DNA of 64,000 bases, from assembly GCF_013085345.1 (NCBI RefSeq), contig NZ_JABFAJ010000015.1, forward strand, positions 100,966 to 164,965, given 5' to 3'. The position numbers and the translations under genes are program-made. The DNA is from Isoptericola sediminis (GTDB lineage: Bacteria > Actinomycetota > Actinomycetes > Actinomycetales > Cellulomonadaceae). This document shows positions 25,028 through 35,280 of this stretch, piece after piece. Positions within the stretch are counted from its first letter, which is position 1; every line of letters starts with the position of its first letter. The notes under the pieces are model-generated. The model worked only from the letters and a program-made list of their open reading frames with translations, did not search any database and was not told where the DNA came from.

Positions 25028-27685
25028 GTGTCTGCGAGCACCGACCCCGTCACGCACGAATCCGACCCGCCCCGCTCGGGCGACGAACCGCCCGAGGACG
25101 ACGCCGTCCCGCCCCGACGGTCGCGGCTGCGCCGCACCGCCGTCGGCATCGCGGTGCTCGTCGTGCTGGCCGTCGTCGCGACCGTCACGTTCACGGTGGT
25201 CACCGCCCGGCGGCCGCTGCCCGACCACGCCGCGACCGAGCAGGTGCCCGGTCTGAGCGGCGAGGTGACGGTGCAGCGCGACGCCCAGGGCGTCCCGCAC
25301 GTCTACGCCTCGACCGCGGAGGACCTGTTCGCCGCCCAGGGCTTCCTGCACGCCCAGGACCGCTTCTTCGAGATGGACTACCGGCGGCACGTCACCTCCG
25401 GCCGGCTCGCCGAGCTGGTCGGGGACGTCCCCGCCGCGATCGACGCCGACAAGGTCATCCGGACCTTCGGGTGGCGCGACGTCGCCGAGGAGGAGTGGAA
25501 CCTCATCTCCCCGGAGTCCCGCTCCTACCTGCAGGCCTATGCCCAGGGCGTCAACGCCTACCTGGCCGACCGTGCCCCGGAGGACCTCGCCGTGGAGTAC
25601 ACGGTGCTGGGCGTCACCGTGGACGTCGCGGACCCGGACCCGTGGGACCCGGTCGACTCGCTGGCCTGGCTCAAGGCGATGGCGTGGGACCTGCGCGGCA
25701 ACTACGACGACGAGCTGGCCCGGGCCAAGGCCTACAGCACGCTCGAGGACGTCGAGCTGGTCGACGAGCTCTTCCCCGCCTACGCGGCAGCCGGCAACAC
25801 GCCGATCCTCGCCGAGGAGGACCTGAGGGCCACCGACGCCGACACGGTCGCCCGGACCTCCACCGAGCTGCCGTGGGGCACCGAGGCCCTCGACGCGGCC
25901 ATCGAGTCCGCCACGGCCGCGCTGGACTCCGTCCCGGTGCTCGTCGGGCGGGGGGAGGCCTCCGGGTCGAACTCCTGGGTCGTCTCGGGGGACCTGACGG
26001 CCTCGGGCGAACCCCTGCTGGCGAACGACCCGCACCTGTCCCTGGGCGCGCCCGGGATCTGGTCCCAGGTCTCGTTGCACTGCGAGCAGGTCGACGACTC
26101 GTGCCCGTTCGACGTCAGCGGGTTCTCCTTCGCGGGCTTCCCGGGGGTGATCATCGGCCACAACGGCGACCTGGCCTGGGGCCTGACGAACCTGGGTGCC
26201 GACGTCACCGACTTCTTCGTCGAACGCGTCCGCAACGACACCTGGCTGCGCGACGCCGACGCCGAGGAGTGGGTCGACATGGAGTCGCGCACCGAGACCA
26301 TCCGCGTCAACGGGGGTGACCCCGTCGAGCTGCCGGTGCGGTCCACGGAGCACGGGCCGGTGGTCTCGGACGTGCTCGACGTCGGCGCGGTCGTGGGGTC
26401 GCCCACGGAGGACGGCACCGAGTTCGGCGAGTACGCCGTCTCGCTGGCCTGGACCGCCCTCGAACCCGGGCGGACGGCCGACGCCGTGTTCGCGCTGGGC
26501 GTCGCGAGCGACGCCGCCGACGTGACCGAGGCGGCCGCGCTCTTCGACGTGCCGGCGCAGAACATCGTCTTCGCCACCACGGACGGGCACATCGGCTACC
26601 AGGCGCCCGGGCGGGTGCCGGTGCGCCGGGACGTCGACGGGCCCGTGCCGTCGGACGGCACCTGGCCGCGACCCGGCTGGGATCCCCGGTTCGACTGGAC
26701 GGGGTACGTCGACCCGGCGGACATGCCGCGCGCGCTCGACCCCGAGGAGGGGTTCATCGTCGCGGCGAACCAGGCCGTGCTGCCCGACGGCGTCGGACCC
26801 GAGCTGGGGAAGGACTGGGACCACGGGTTCCGGTCCGAACGGATCCGCACCCTGCTCACCGAGCAGATCAGCGCGGGCCGGCAGTTCACCGTCGAGGACA
26901 TGAACGAGATCATGCTCGACGACTGGTCACCGTTCGCCGCGGCCCTGGTGCCGGTGCTCCTGGAGATGGAGATCGACGACCCCTACGACGCGGCCGGGCA
27001 GGAGCTCCTGGCCGGGTGGGACTACCGCACGGACGCCGACTCGGCGGCCGCCGCGTACTTCAACGCCGTGTGGCGCAACCTGCTCTCGGCCACCTTCTGG
27101 GACGACCTGCCCGCCGACGCCCTGCCCTCGGGCGGCTCCCGCTGGCTCGTCGTGGTGCGGGACATGCTCGAGCGGCCCGACGACCCGTTCTGGGACGACC
27201 GCTCCACGCTGAACGTGCTCGAGACGCGTGACGAGCTGCTCACCCGGGCGCTGGTCACGGCGCGTCACGACCTCACGGTCGAGCTGTCGAAGGACCCCGG
27301 CGACTGGAGCTGGGGGGCGCTGCACGAGCTCTCCCTGGAGCACCCGGTGCTCGGAGGTCCGGACGTCCCCGGCGTCGTGCGCGACTACGTCAACCCGGGA
27401 GCGGTGGAGATGGCGGGCGGCAGCTCGATCGTCAACGCCACCGGGTGGGACGCCTCCACCGGGAGCTTCGCGGTGCAGACCGGACCCTCGATGCGGATGG
27501 TCGTCGACCTCGCCGACCTGGACGCGTCGACCTGGGTGACGGTGACGGGGACGTCGGGCCACCCGGCGTCGCCGCACTACGACGACCAGCTCTCCGCCTG
27601 GGCGGCGGGGGAGACGTTCGCCTGGCCGTTCTCGCGCGAGGCCGTCGCGGAGAGCGCCGAGGACACCGCGACGCTGGTGCCCTGA
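25028..27685 (+). CDS. Penicillin-acylase-family N-terminal nucleophile amidase
   Basis: An 885-residue, membrane-anchored (helix at about 39-61) N-terminal nucleophile hydrolase. VTVQRDAQGVPHVYASTAEDLFAAQGFLHAQDRFFEMD is the start of the alpha chain. Autoproteolysis is expected at Gly313-Ser314 in GSNSWVVSG, exposing Ser314 as nucleophile; LLANDPHL and GHNGDLAWGLTN follow as in the family. Members cleave acyl-amides such as beta-lactams, acyl-homoserine lactones or lipopeptides; the substrate here is unknown. Absent from the corresponding mycobacterial locus, so an insertion in the backbone. Confidence 0.88.
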   Translation: MSASTDPVTHESDPPRSGDEPPEDDAVPPRRSRLRRTAVGIAVLVVLAVVATVTFTVVTARRPLPDHAATEQVPGLSGEVTVQRDAQGVPHVYASTAEDLFAAQGFLHAQDRFFEMDYRRHVTSGRLAELVGDVPAAIDADKVIRTFGWRDVAEEEWNLISPESRSYLQAYAQGVNAYLADRAPEDLAVEYTVLGVTVDVADPDPWDPVDSLAWLKAMAWDLRGNYDDELARAKAYSTLEDVELVDELFPAYAAAGNTPILAEEDLRATDADTVARTSTELPWGTEALDAAIESATAALDSVPVLVGRGEASGSNSWVVSGDLTASGEPLLANDPHLSLGAPGIWSQVSLHCEQVDDSCPFDVSGFSFAGFPGVIIGHNGDLAWGLTNLGADVTDFFVERVRNDTWLRDADAEEWVDMESRTETIRVNGGDPVELPVRSTEHGPVVSDVLDVGAVVGSPTEDGTEFGEYAVSLAWTALEPGRTADAVFALGVASDAADVTEAAALFDVPAQNIVFATTDGHIGYQAPGRVPVRRDVDGPVPSDGTWPRPGWDPRFDWTGYVDPADMPRALDPEEGFIVAANQAVLPDGVGPELGKDWDHGFRSERIRTLLTEQISAGRQFTVEDMNEIMLDDWSPFAAALVPVLLEMEIDDPYDAAGQELLAGWDYRTDADSAAAAYFNAVWRNLLSATFWDDLPADALPSGGSRWLVVVRDMLERPDDPFWDDRSTLNVLETRDELLTRALVTARHDLTVELSKDPGDWSWGALHELSLEHPVLGGPDVPGVVRDYVNPGAVEMAGGSSIVNATGWDASTGSFAVQTGPSMRMVVDLADLDASTWVTVTGTSGHPASPHYDDQLSAWAAGETFAWPFSREAVAESAEDTATLVP

Positions 27686-27690
27686 CCCGC

Positions 27691-27715
27691 TGCCCGCCCC
27701 GTCAGCGGGCGGGCA
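27691..27715. terminator. Bidirectional terminator
   Basis: Nine-base arms TGCCCGCCC and GGGCGGGCA with an 8-nt loop between the convergent acylase and cyclo-ligase genes; the right arm overlaps the last codons of the latter. Confidence 0.65.
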
Positions 27716-28358
27716 GCGGCTGCCAGCCCTCGGGGGTGGCCACGGCGTGCACCGGCACGTCGTGGTCCTCCACGGGGAGCGGGCGCTCGGTGGCGTCGTA
27801 GAACTCCTCCGGGAACACCATCGCGACCACCGGCACGCCGGGGCGGGCCCGCTTCAGCGACCGGTCGTACCAGCCGCCGCCCTGACCCAGGCGGACGCCC
27901 TGGGTGTCCACGGCCAGTGCCGGGGCGATGACGACGTCGGCGTCGGCGATCGCGTCCCCGCCCAGCGTGCGGCCCCCCGGTTCGGGCGGCCGCCCCGGGG
28001 CGCGCTCCAGCAGGTCCTCCGGCCCGGTGTACTCGGCCCAGTCCCGCGCGAGACCCGCGCCGAGGACGGGCAGCAGCACCCGCGCGCCCCGGCCGGCGAG
28101 CTGTTCGAGCAGTGCCGCGGTGCCGGGTTCGGTCGGCCGCGAGGCGTAGGTGGCCACGACGGCGGCCTCGGTGACCGAGGGGAGCGTGGCCAGCACCTCG
28201 GCGAACGCGGCCGCCGCCTCCTCGCGCAGCCGCGGCGAGCGCTCCTGGCGCTGGTGGCGGATCGCGCGGCGCAGCTCGTCCTTGGCGTCGCCCGTCTCCA
28301 TACCGTCGACGATCGGGTACGGCTGCGGGGTGGTCAGAGGCCTGCGGTCGCCGTGCAT
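27702..28358 (-). CDS. 5-formyltetrahydrofolate cyclo-ligase
   Basis: A 218-residue enzyme that uses ATP to convert 5-formyl-THF to 5,10-methenyl-THF. The signature GQGGGWYDRSL and the N-terminal KDELRRAIRHQRQ, VATYASRPTEPGT and VIAPALAVDTQGVRLG blocks are present. Start: the ATG at 28356-28358 is 6 nt after a minus-strand CACAAT box; an ATG at 28299-28301 (METGDAKDELR) also fits homolog length. Position next to ruc and a rimJ-like gene matches the Rv0992c neighbourhood. Confidence 0.9.
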   Translation of the reverse strand: MHGDRRPLTTPQPYPIVDGMETGDAKDELRRAIRHQRQERSPRLREEAAAAFAEVLATLPSVTEAAVVATYASRPTEPGTAALLEQLAGRGARVLLPVLGAGLARDWAEYTGPEDLLERAPGRPPEPGGRTLGGDAIADADVVIAPALAVDTQGVRLGQGGGWYDRSLKRARPGVPVVAMVFPEEFYDATERPLPVEDHDVPVHAVATPEGWQPLPAR

Positions 28359-28422
28359 GCCCTCATTGTGGCAGGGTCCGGGAGTCGAGGGGCCCGGCAT
28401 GCCGGGCGTGGACGGGGGTCGG

Positions 28423-29061
28423 ATGAGCGACACGAGAGGGTGGGCGGTGACCAAGCCCTGGCCGGTCACGCTGCGCGAGGACATGCCCTCGGGTGGTGCG
28501 GTGGTGCTGCGGCCGCTGCGCCGACGCGACGGCGCCGCGTGGATGCGGCTGCGGCGTGCGAACGCGGACTGGCTGGACCGCTGGGAGGCCACGACGCCGG
28601 GGGACCGGCCCGGGACGTCGTCGTTCGGCGAGTACGTCCGGGCCCTGAGCGCGCAGGCCCGTGCGGGGACGGCGCTGCCCTTCGCCGTCGAGCTGGACGG
28701 TGAGCTGGTCGGCCAGCTCACCGTGTCGTCGATCCAGTACGGGTCGTTGTGCTCGGCGAGCATCGGCTACTGGATCTCCCGGGAGCACGCGGGCCGGGGC
28801 ATCACCCCGACCGCGGTGGCCATGGTGACCGACTACTGCTTCCAGGTGGTCGGGCTGCACCGGGTGGAGATCAACATCCGCCCGGAGAACGCCGCCAGCC
28901 TGCGGGTGGTGGCCAAGCTCGGGTTCCGCGACGAGGGCGTGCGCGAGCGGTACCTGCACATCCAGGGGGACTGGCGGGACCATCGCACGTTCGCGCTCAC
29001 CACCGAGGAGGTCCCCGGGGGGCTGCTGAGCCGCTGGCAGCGGACCCGCGACGAGGCCTGA
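28423..29061 (+). CDS. rimJ: RimJ/RimL-type GNAT acetyltransferase
   Basis: A 212-residue GNAT protein. WPVTLREDMPSGGAVVLRPLRRRDGAAWM is the usual start of the RimJ group; the acetyl-CoA loop is IGYWISREHAGRGITPTAVAM; HRVEINIRPENAASLRVVAKLGFRDEG and ERYLHIQGDWRDHRTFALT complete the fold. RimJ acetylates the N-terminus of ribosomal protein S5 in E. coli; the target here is inferred only. Start uncertain: ATG 28423 or GTG 28447, the latter with GAGAGG upstream. Downstream neighbour matches Rv0996. Confidence 0.82.
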   Translation: MSDTRGWAVTKPWPVTLREDMPSGGAVVLRPLRRRDGAAWMRLRRANADWLDRWEATTPGDRPGTSSFGEYVRALSAQARAGTALPFAVELDGELVGQLTVSSIQYGSLCSASIGYWISREHAGRGITPTAVAMVTDYCFQVVGLHRVEINIRPENAASLRVVAKLGFRDEGVRERYLHIQGDWRDHRTFALTTEEVPGGLLSRWQRTRDEA

Positions 29062-29141
29062 ACGCTCGCGCGCCGTCCAGGTCGCGGACACGCCGCCCCG
29101 TGGTGCGGCCCGGGCGTGCCCGCCTCGCCTACCGTCAGGTC

Positions 29142-30293
29142 ATGGAAACGTCGCCGGCCGGGCTCGCAGTCATCGCACTGTTCGTGCTCTGGCTCGGCTA
29201 CTGGGTGCCGCTTCAGCTGCGCCGACGGACCGAGCTCGCCGCGGCCAGGGTCGACGACCGGTTCTCCGGCGGCCTGCGGATGCTGACGGTGGCGGACGGA
29301 GCAGGAAAGGGACGAGTGATGCCCACGAACCGCGCGGCGGGGCACGGGCCCACGACGGGCAGCACGCCTCGCGTGTCCGCGCACACCTCCGGCCCGGCGT
29401 CGGGCATGACGCCGCAGGTGCGGGCGTCACGGCTCGCCGTGCTGGAGCGCCGGGCGGCCCGGGCGCGCCGCCGGCTCGCGCTGAGCGTCGTGCTGGCGCT
29501 CGTGACGGCGGCCGGGTGGACGCTCGTGGCCCTCGGGTCCGTGCCGTGGCCGGTCGCCGCGGTGCCGTCCGTGCTGCTGGCGGTGGTGCTGGTGCTGGGC
29601 CGGCTGGCGGTGATGACCTCGCGCCGGTCGGACACCCGCTGGCGCGCCGAGCGTCGTGCCGAGCAGCAGCGCGCGACCCAGCGCCGCACGCTGGCGCACG
29701 GCGGGCCGTACGCGCCGCGCAACCGTGCCCGGGTGACCGGGTACGCGGTGCACCCCTCGGACACGAACACCCAGATGATCCCGCGCGTCCAGCCGCCGCC
29801 GTCGGCCACGTCGGCCCGGGACCGGCGGGAGACCGTGGCCCCTTCCTCCGACCGGCCGGCCGAGCCCGCCGAGGAGGACGAACCGAGGTCCTCTCCGCAG
29901 GCTCCGACGCCCGACGACGTCAGCGAGCGCTCCGCCGACGAGCGCCCGGGGTCGCCGGACGGCACGGACGGGACGGCGTGGCGCGTCGGCGGTGCTCCCT
30001 GGGACCCGGTCCCGGTCCCGCTGCCGACCTACGTGACCAAGCCGGAGGCTCCGCCGCGCGGCTCCACGACGGCCGGGCTGCTGGCCTCGCTCGCCGGCTC
30101 GACCCACGGCGAGGGCGGCCCGGTCCGCAGCGAGCGGTGGACCGTGGAGGACCGTGCCGGCCGGCGGTCGCCGGCGGACGGACCGGCTGCGACGACGCCG
30201 GAGCCGTCGGCCGGTGACGACCCGCGCCCGCGGTCGGAGACGCTGGGCCTGCCGCTGGACCAGATCCTGGCGCGGCGGCGCGCGGCGGGCTGA
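29142..30293 (+). CDS. Conserved actinobacterial membrane protein (Rv0996-like position)
   Basis: A 383-residue protein of unknown function. A first helix at about residues 6-22 (LAVIALFVLWLGYWVPLQL) and a helical pair at about 110-150 anchor it; between and after are long Arg-, Pro- and Ser-rich disordered regions, ending in ETLGLPLDQILARRRAAG. TACCGT lies 6 nt before the ATG, so it is probably leaderless. Located immediately after the rimJ-like gene, as Rv0996 is in M. tuberculosis. Confidence 0.7.
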   Translation: METSPAGLAVIALFVLWLGYWVPLQLRRRTELAAARVDDRFSGGLRMLTVADGAGKGRVMPTNRAAGHGPTTGSTPRVSAHTSGPASGMTPQVRASRLAVLERRAARARRRLALSVVLALVTAAGWTLVALGSVPWPVAAVPSVLLAVVLVLGRLAVMTSRRSDTRWRAERRAEQQRATQRRTLAHGGPYAPRNRARVTGYAVHPSDTNTQMIPRVQPPPSATSARDRRETVAPSSDRPAEPAEEDEPRSSPQAPTPDDVSERSADERPGSPDGTDGTAWRVGGAPWDPVPVPLPTYVTKPEAPPRGSTTAGLLASLAGSTHGEGGPVRSERWTVEDRAGRRSPADGPAATTPEPSAGDDPRPRSETLGLPLDQILARRRAAG

Positions 30294-30370
30294 GGTCGCC
30301 GTCGGGCCGCTGCGACGCACGTCACGTCGTCGGGGCCGCCCCGATTTGGTCGGAAGCGGTGGCCAGGTGC

Positions 30371-30376
30371 TAATCT
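30371..30376 (+). promoter_or_regulatory. -10 box of the tRNA-Ala gene
   Basis: TAATCT lies 14 nt before the mature tRNA end; TTGGTC at 30346-30351 may be the -35 box with a long 19-bp spacer. Confidence 0.45.
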
Positions 30377-30390
30377 GACTACCGCTTCAC

Positions 30391-30463
30391 GGGGCTATGG
30401 CGCAGTTGGTAGCGCGTCTCGTTCGCAATGAGAAGGTCGGGGGTTCGAATCCCCCTAGCTCCA
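30391..30463 (+). tRNA. tRNA-Ala (anticodon CGC)
   Basis: Complete 73-nt cloverleaf: acceptor GGGGCTA with TAGCTCC (one G-T pair), anticodon loop TTCGCAA giving CGC (reads GCG), T-loop GTTCGAATC, discriminator A. CCA is not encoded. Followed at once by a strong terminator. Confidence 0.95.
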
Positions 30464-30470
30464 CCCGGCA

Positions 30471-30505
30471 CGAAGGCCCGGAACCCTTGCGGTTCCGGGC
30501 CTTCG
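30471..30505 (+). terminator. Terminator of the tRNA-Ala transcript
   Basis: Perfect 15-bp stem CGAAGGCCCGGAACC / GGTTCCGGGCCTTCG with a 5-nt loop, followed by TCGTCTCT. It begins 8 nt after the tRNA. Confidence 0.9.
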
Positions 30506-30689
30506 TCGTCTCTGCGGCCCGTTCCTGCACGTCGATGCGGGTGGACGCTCCCGCGCCGTGCGCTGGCGCCCGACGGTCCTGCCGGCACCGTGGGGTTCGC
30601 CCCCGAGGGGTGTACCAGTGGTGCCTCGCAGGTTCTCGCGGCCCGTCCTAGCGTGGACGGCGTCGCACGAACCGAAGGAGCGATCCACC

Positions 30690-31544
30690 ATGATGCTGAA
30701 CGAGACGTACACCCTGTCCAACGACGTGACCATTCCCCGGATCGGCCTGGGGACCTGGTTCATCAAGGACGACGTGGTGGCCCAGGCCGTGCGCGACGCC
30801 GTCGCGATCGGGTACCGGAACATCGACACGGCGCAGGCCTACGGCAACGAGCGCGGGGTCGGTGAGGGCGTCCGCACCGCCGGCGTGCCCCGCGAGGACC
30901 TGTTCGTGTCGACGAAGCTGGCCGCCGAGGTCAAGTCCTACGACGAGGCGGTCGCGTCGATCGACGCGTCGCTGGAGACGATGGGACTCGACTACGTCGA
31001 CCTGATGCTGATCCACAGCCCGCAGCCCTGGGACGACTTCCGGGGCGGGGACTACGCCGACGGCAACCGCGAGGCCTGGCGCGCGCTCGAGGACGCCTAC
31101 GAGGCCGGCAAGCTGCGGTCGATCGGCGTGTCCAACTTCGAGCAGAAGGACCTGGAGAACCTGCTCGAGGGCAGCACGGTCACGCCCCACGTGAACCAGC
31201 TGCTCGTGCACGTCGGCAACACCCCGTTCGACCTCCTCGACTTCTGCGAGAGCAACGGGATCCTCGTGGAGGCCTACTCGCCCATCGCGCACGGCGAGAT
31301 CCTGAAGGACCCGGACGTCGTGGCGATGGCGGAGAAGTACGGCGTGACCGTCCCGCAGCTGTGCATCCGTTACACGCTGCAGCTCGGCACGCTCCCGGTG
31401 CCCAAGACCGCCAACCCCGACCACATGCGCAGCAACGCCGACGTCGACTTCGAGATCTCGGACGAGGACATGGACACGCTGTTCCGGGTGCAGTTCACGG
31501 ACTACGGCAAGAGCGCCGTCTTCCCCGTCTACAGCGGCGCGTGA
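30690..31544 (+). CDS. Aldo/keto reductase
   Basis: A 284-residue NADPH-dependent oxidoreductase of the AKR superfamily. The catalytic tetrad is visible: Asp and Tyr in NIDTAQAYGNE, Lys in VSTKLAAEV and His in MLIHSPQPW. GVSNFEQKDLENLLEG and the C-terminal VPKTANPDHMRSNADVDFEI coenzyme segment are as in 2,5-diketo-D-gluconate-reductase-type enzymes. ATG at 30690 (a second ATG follows at once) with AAGGAG 9 nt before. The natural substrate is not predictable. Monocistronic: strong terminators on both sides. Confidence 0.9.
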   Translation: MMLNETYTLSNDVTIPRIGLGTWFIKDDVVAQAVRDAVAIGYRNIDTAQAYGNERGVGEGVRTAGVPREDLFVSTKLAAEVKSYDEAVASIDASLETMGLDYVDLMLIHSPQPWDDFRGGDYADGNREAWRALEDAYEAGKLRSIGVSNFEQKDLENLLEGSTVTPHVNQLLVHVGNTPFDLLDFCESNGILVEAYSPIAHGEILKDPDVVAMAEKYGVTVPQLCIRYTLQLGTLPVPKTANPDHMRSNADVDFEISDEDMDTLFRVQFTDYGKSAVFPVYSGA

Positions 31545-31597
31545 TCCCGGCCGGTCCGGTCGCCGCCTCCGCGCGGACCTGACCGGCCGACGGCCCC

Positions 31598-31633
31598 GTC
31601 GGGGCCCCTCCGAGCGTTCGGAGGGGCCCCGAC
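31598..31633 (+). terminator. Terminator after the aldo/keto reductase
   Basis: Perfect 16-bp arms (GTCGGGGCCCCTCCGA and its complement) with a 4-nt loop GCGT. Confidence 0.85.
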
Positions 31634-31736
31634 GTGTGTCCGGGTGCGGTGTCGCCGAGGTTCCCGCGGTGGTTCCGGCCGGGTGCTGCGCACCAGGTCG
31701 TCGGGGCTGCTCAGGGGCAGTAGGGTCGAGAGTGAC

Positions 31737-31756
31737 ACATACCCCGGGGGGTGTGA
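31737..31756. promoter_or_regulatory. CstR/CsoR-type operator, site 1
   Basis: ATACCCC-GG-GGGGTGT is an imperfect match to the TACCC...GGGTA palindromes bound by CsoR/CstR repressors. It lies 21 bp upstream of the perfect site 2. Confidence 0.6.
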
Positions 31757-31761
31757 CTTGA

Positions 31762-31777
31762 ATACCCTAGGGGGTAT
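31762..31777. promoter_or_regulatory. CstR/CsoR-type operator, site 2
   Basis: ATACCCTAGGGGGTAT has perfect outer arms ATACCC/GGGTAT with a 4-nt centre, the classic CsoR/CstR operator. It overlaps the likely -35 box TTGAAT (31759-31764), so repressor binding would stop the persulfide operon. The cognate repressor is probably the CsoR-like protein at 34945-35223. Confidence 0.75.
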
Positions 31778-31830
31778 GCGTCAGACTGGGGTCGACGCAT
31801 TGCGGAACCGACCTCAAGGAGACACTTCCC

Positions 31831-33240
<1,410 letters not shown>

Positions 33241-33311
33241 CCGCCCCGGCGACCCACGCCCCGTCCTCGACGCACGTCCCCCACCCCCTGACGAAAGGCA
33301 CCACCTCACCG

Positions 33312-33920
33312 ATGGCTTCCACCGCCACCGTCACCACCATCGAGCCCGGCGAGCTGAAGCAGCGCCTGGCCGACGACGAGCTGACCATCATCGACGTCCG
33401 CACCCCGGCCGAGTTCGAGACGGTGCACATCCGCGGCTCGTACAACGTGCCGCTGCCGCTGCTGTCCGAGCACACCGACGACCTCGCCGACCGCCTCGGC
33501 GGCCGCGTGGTGCTGGTGTGCCAGTCCGGCGTCCGCGCCGGGCAGGCGCAGGACCGGCTCTCCGCGGTCGGCCTGGCCAGCGCCGAGGTGCTGGCCGGCG
33601 GGATCTCCGCGTTCGAGTCCGCCGGCGGCGCCGTCGTGCGCGGCACCCAGCGCTGGGCCATGGACCGCCAGGTCCGGATGGTCGCGGGCTCGCTCGTGCT
33701 CGCCGGGTTCCTCGGCAGCAAGCTGATCCACCCGCGCGTCGGCTTCCTCGCCGGCGCGATCGGTGCCGGGCTGACGTACTCGGCCCTGTCCGACTCCTGC
33801 GCGATGGCCGCGGCGCTGTCCAAGGCGCCGTGGAACCGCACCGAGGTCAGCCCGACGGTCGAGAACACCATCCGGTCCATCCCGGTGGCGCCGCAGGCCG
33901 TCTCGGCCCGGGCCGCCTGA
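33312..33920 (+). CDS. Rhodanese with C-terminal membrane (DUF2892) domain, YgaP-like
   Basis: A 202-residue protein: an N-terminal rhodanese domain (residues about 8-105) with the active-site Cys70 in VCQSGVRAG, then WAMDRQVRMVAGSLVLAGFLGSKL and a second hydrophobic segment, a two-helix DUF2892-type domain as in E. coli YgaP. It should take sulfane sulfur at the inner membrane face. Starts 72 bp after cstB, same operon. ATG with AAAGG at a long spacing. Confidence 0.85.
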   Translation: MASTATVTTIEPGELKQRLADDELTIIDVRTPAEFETVHIRGSYNVPLPLLSEHTDDLADRLGGRVVLVCQSGVRAGQAQDRLSAVGLASAEVLAGGISAFESAGGAVVRGTQRWAMDRQVRMVAGSLVLAGFLGSKLIHPRVGFLAGAIGAGLTYSALSDSCAMAAALSKAPWNRTEVSPTVENTIRSIPVAPQAVSARAA

Positions 33921-33936
33921 GCGGCGGGGGACGATC

Positions 33937-34803
33937 GTGGACATCACGACAGTGGCCGTGCTCCTGCTGGCGGTCGTGGTGGGCATCTCCCTCGGCCTGC
34001 TGGGCGGGGGAGGGTCCATCCTCACCGTCCCGCTGCTGACCTACGTCGCCGGCTTCCCGCCCAAGGAGGCCATCGCCGCCTCGTTGCTGGTGGTCGGCGT
34101 GACGTCGGTGACCAGCATGCTGGCCCACGCCCGCCGCGGCAACGTCCAGTGGCGCACCGGCCTGCTGTTCGGTGCGGCCGGGATGGCGGGTGCCTTCGCC
34201 GGCGGTCTCGTCGGCGGGCACGTCCCCGGCACGATCCTCATGATCGCCTTCGCGGCCATGATGATCGCGACGGCGGCCGCCATGATCCGCGGTCGCCGCA
34301 ACGGCCGGGCGCCCGAGCACGACGGCACGCTGAAGGTCGGCCGGACCATCGTCGACGGGCTCGTCGTCGGGCTCGTCACGGGTCTGGTCGGGGCCGGGGG
34401 CGGATTCCTGGTCGTCCCCGCGCTCGTCCTCCTCGGCGGGTTGCCGATGTCGGTGGCGGTCGGGACCTCCCTGCTGGTCATCGGGATGAAGTCGTTCGCC
34501 GGCCTGGCGGGCTACCTCACCTCGGTGTCCCTGGACTGGGGTCTCGTCGCGGCCGTCACGGTCGCGGCCGTCGTCGGCTCCCTCGTCGGAGCCCGGCTGA
34601 GCAACCGGGTCCCTGAGGCGGCGCTGCGCCGCGGGTTCGGATACTTCGTCCTGGTGATGGGCGTGTTCGTCCTCGTGCAGGAGCTGCCGGGTGTAGGCGG
34701 CCTCGTGGTCGCCGTCGTCGCCGGCGTGGTGGCGCTCGCCGCGGTGGCGTGCCGCCTGGCGGGCACCCGGTGCCCCGTGCGCAGCCGCGTCGCGGCGCAC
34801 TGA
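33937..34803 (+). CDS. Sulfite exporter TauE/SafE (TSUP) family transporter
   Basis: A 288-residue membrane protein with 7-8 hydrophobic segments. The paired TSUP motifs are seen: LGLLGGGGSILTVPLL near the N-terminus and VTGLVGAGGGFLVVPALVLLGGLPM in the second half. In CstR operons this family exports sulfite or thiosulfate, the product of persulfide oxidation. GTG start 17 bp after the rhodanese, with GGGGGA upstream. Followed by two hairpins. Confidence 0.85.
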   Translation: MDITTVAVLLLAVVVGISLGLLGGGGSILTVPLLTYVAGFPPKEAIAASLLVVGVTSVTSMLAHARRGNVQWRTGLLFGAAGMAGAFAGGLVGGHVPGTILMIAFAAMMIATAAAMIRGRRNGRAPEHDGTLKVGRTIVDGLVVGLVTGLVGAGGGFLVVPALVLLGGLPMSVAVGTSLLVIGMKSFAGLAGYLTSVSLDWGLVAAVTVAAVVGSLVGARLSNRVPEAALRRGFGYFVLVMGVFVLVQELPGVGGLVVAVVAGVVALAAVACRLAGTRCPVRSRVAAH

Positions 34804-34823
34804 CGCCACCCGGCCGCCACCCG

Positions 34824-34850
34824 CCCCGTCCCGGCCCGTCCGGGACGGGG
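34824..34850 (+). terminator. Hairpin after the TauE gene
   Basis: Perfect 11-bp arms CCCCGTCCCGG / CCGGGACGGGG with a 5-nt loop, 20 bp after the stop. It may end or attenuate the operon before the cstR-like gene. Confidence 0.7.
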
Positions 34851-34860
34851 CCTCCCGGAA

Positions 34861-35223
<363 letters not shown>

Positions 35224-35280
35224 CCGCCGGCGGACGCCGCGTCGGGGCCCGCGGACGACGAGCCGCCACCTGACCGGTGG

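Noticed and set aside
31737..31777. A copper-efflux (CsoR/CopZ) locus
   Set aside because: The operators would fit CsoR, but no copper ATPase or chaperone is near, the repressor lacks the His ligand, and the neighbours are sulfur enzymes.
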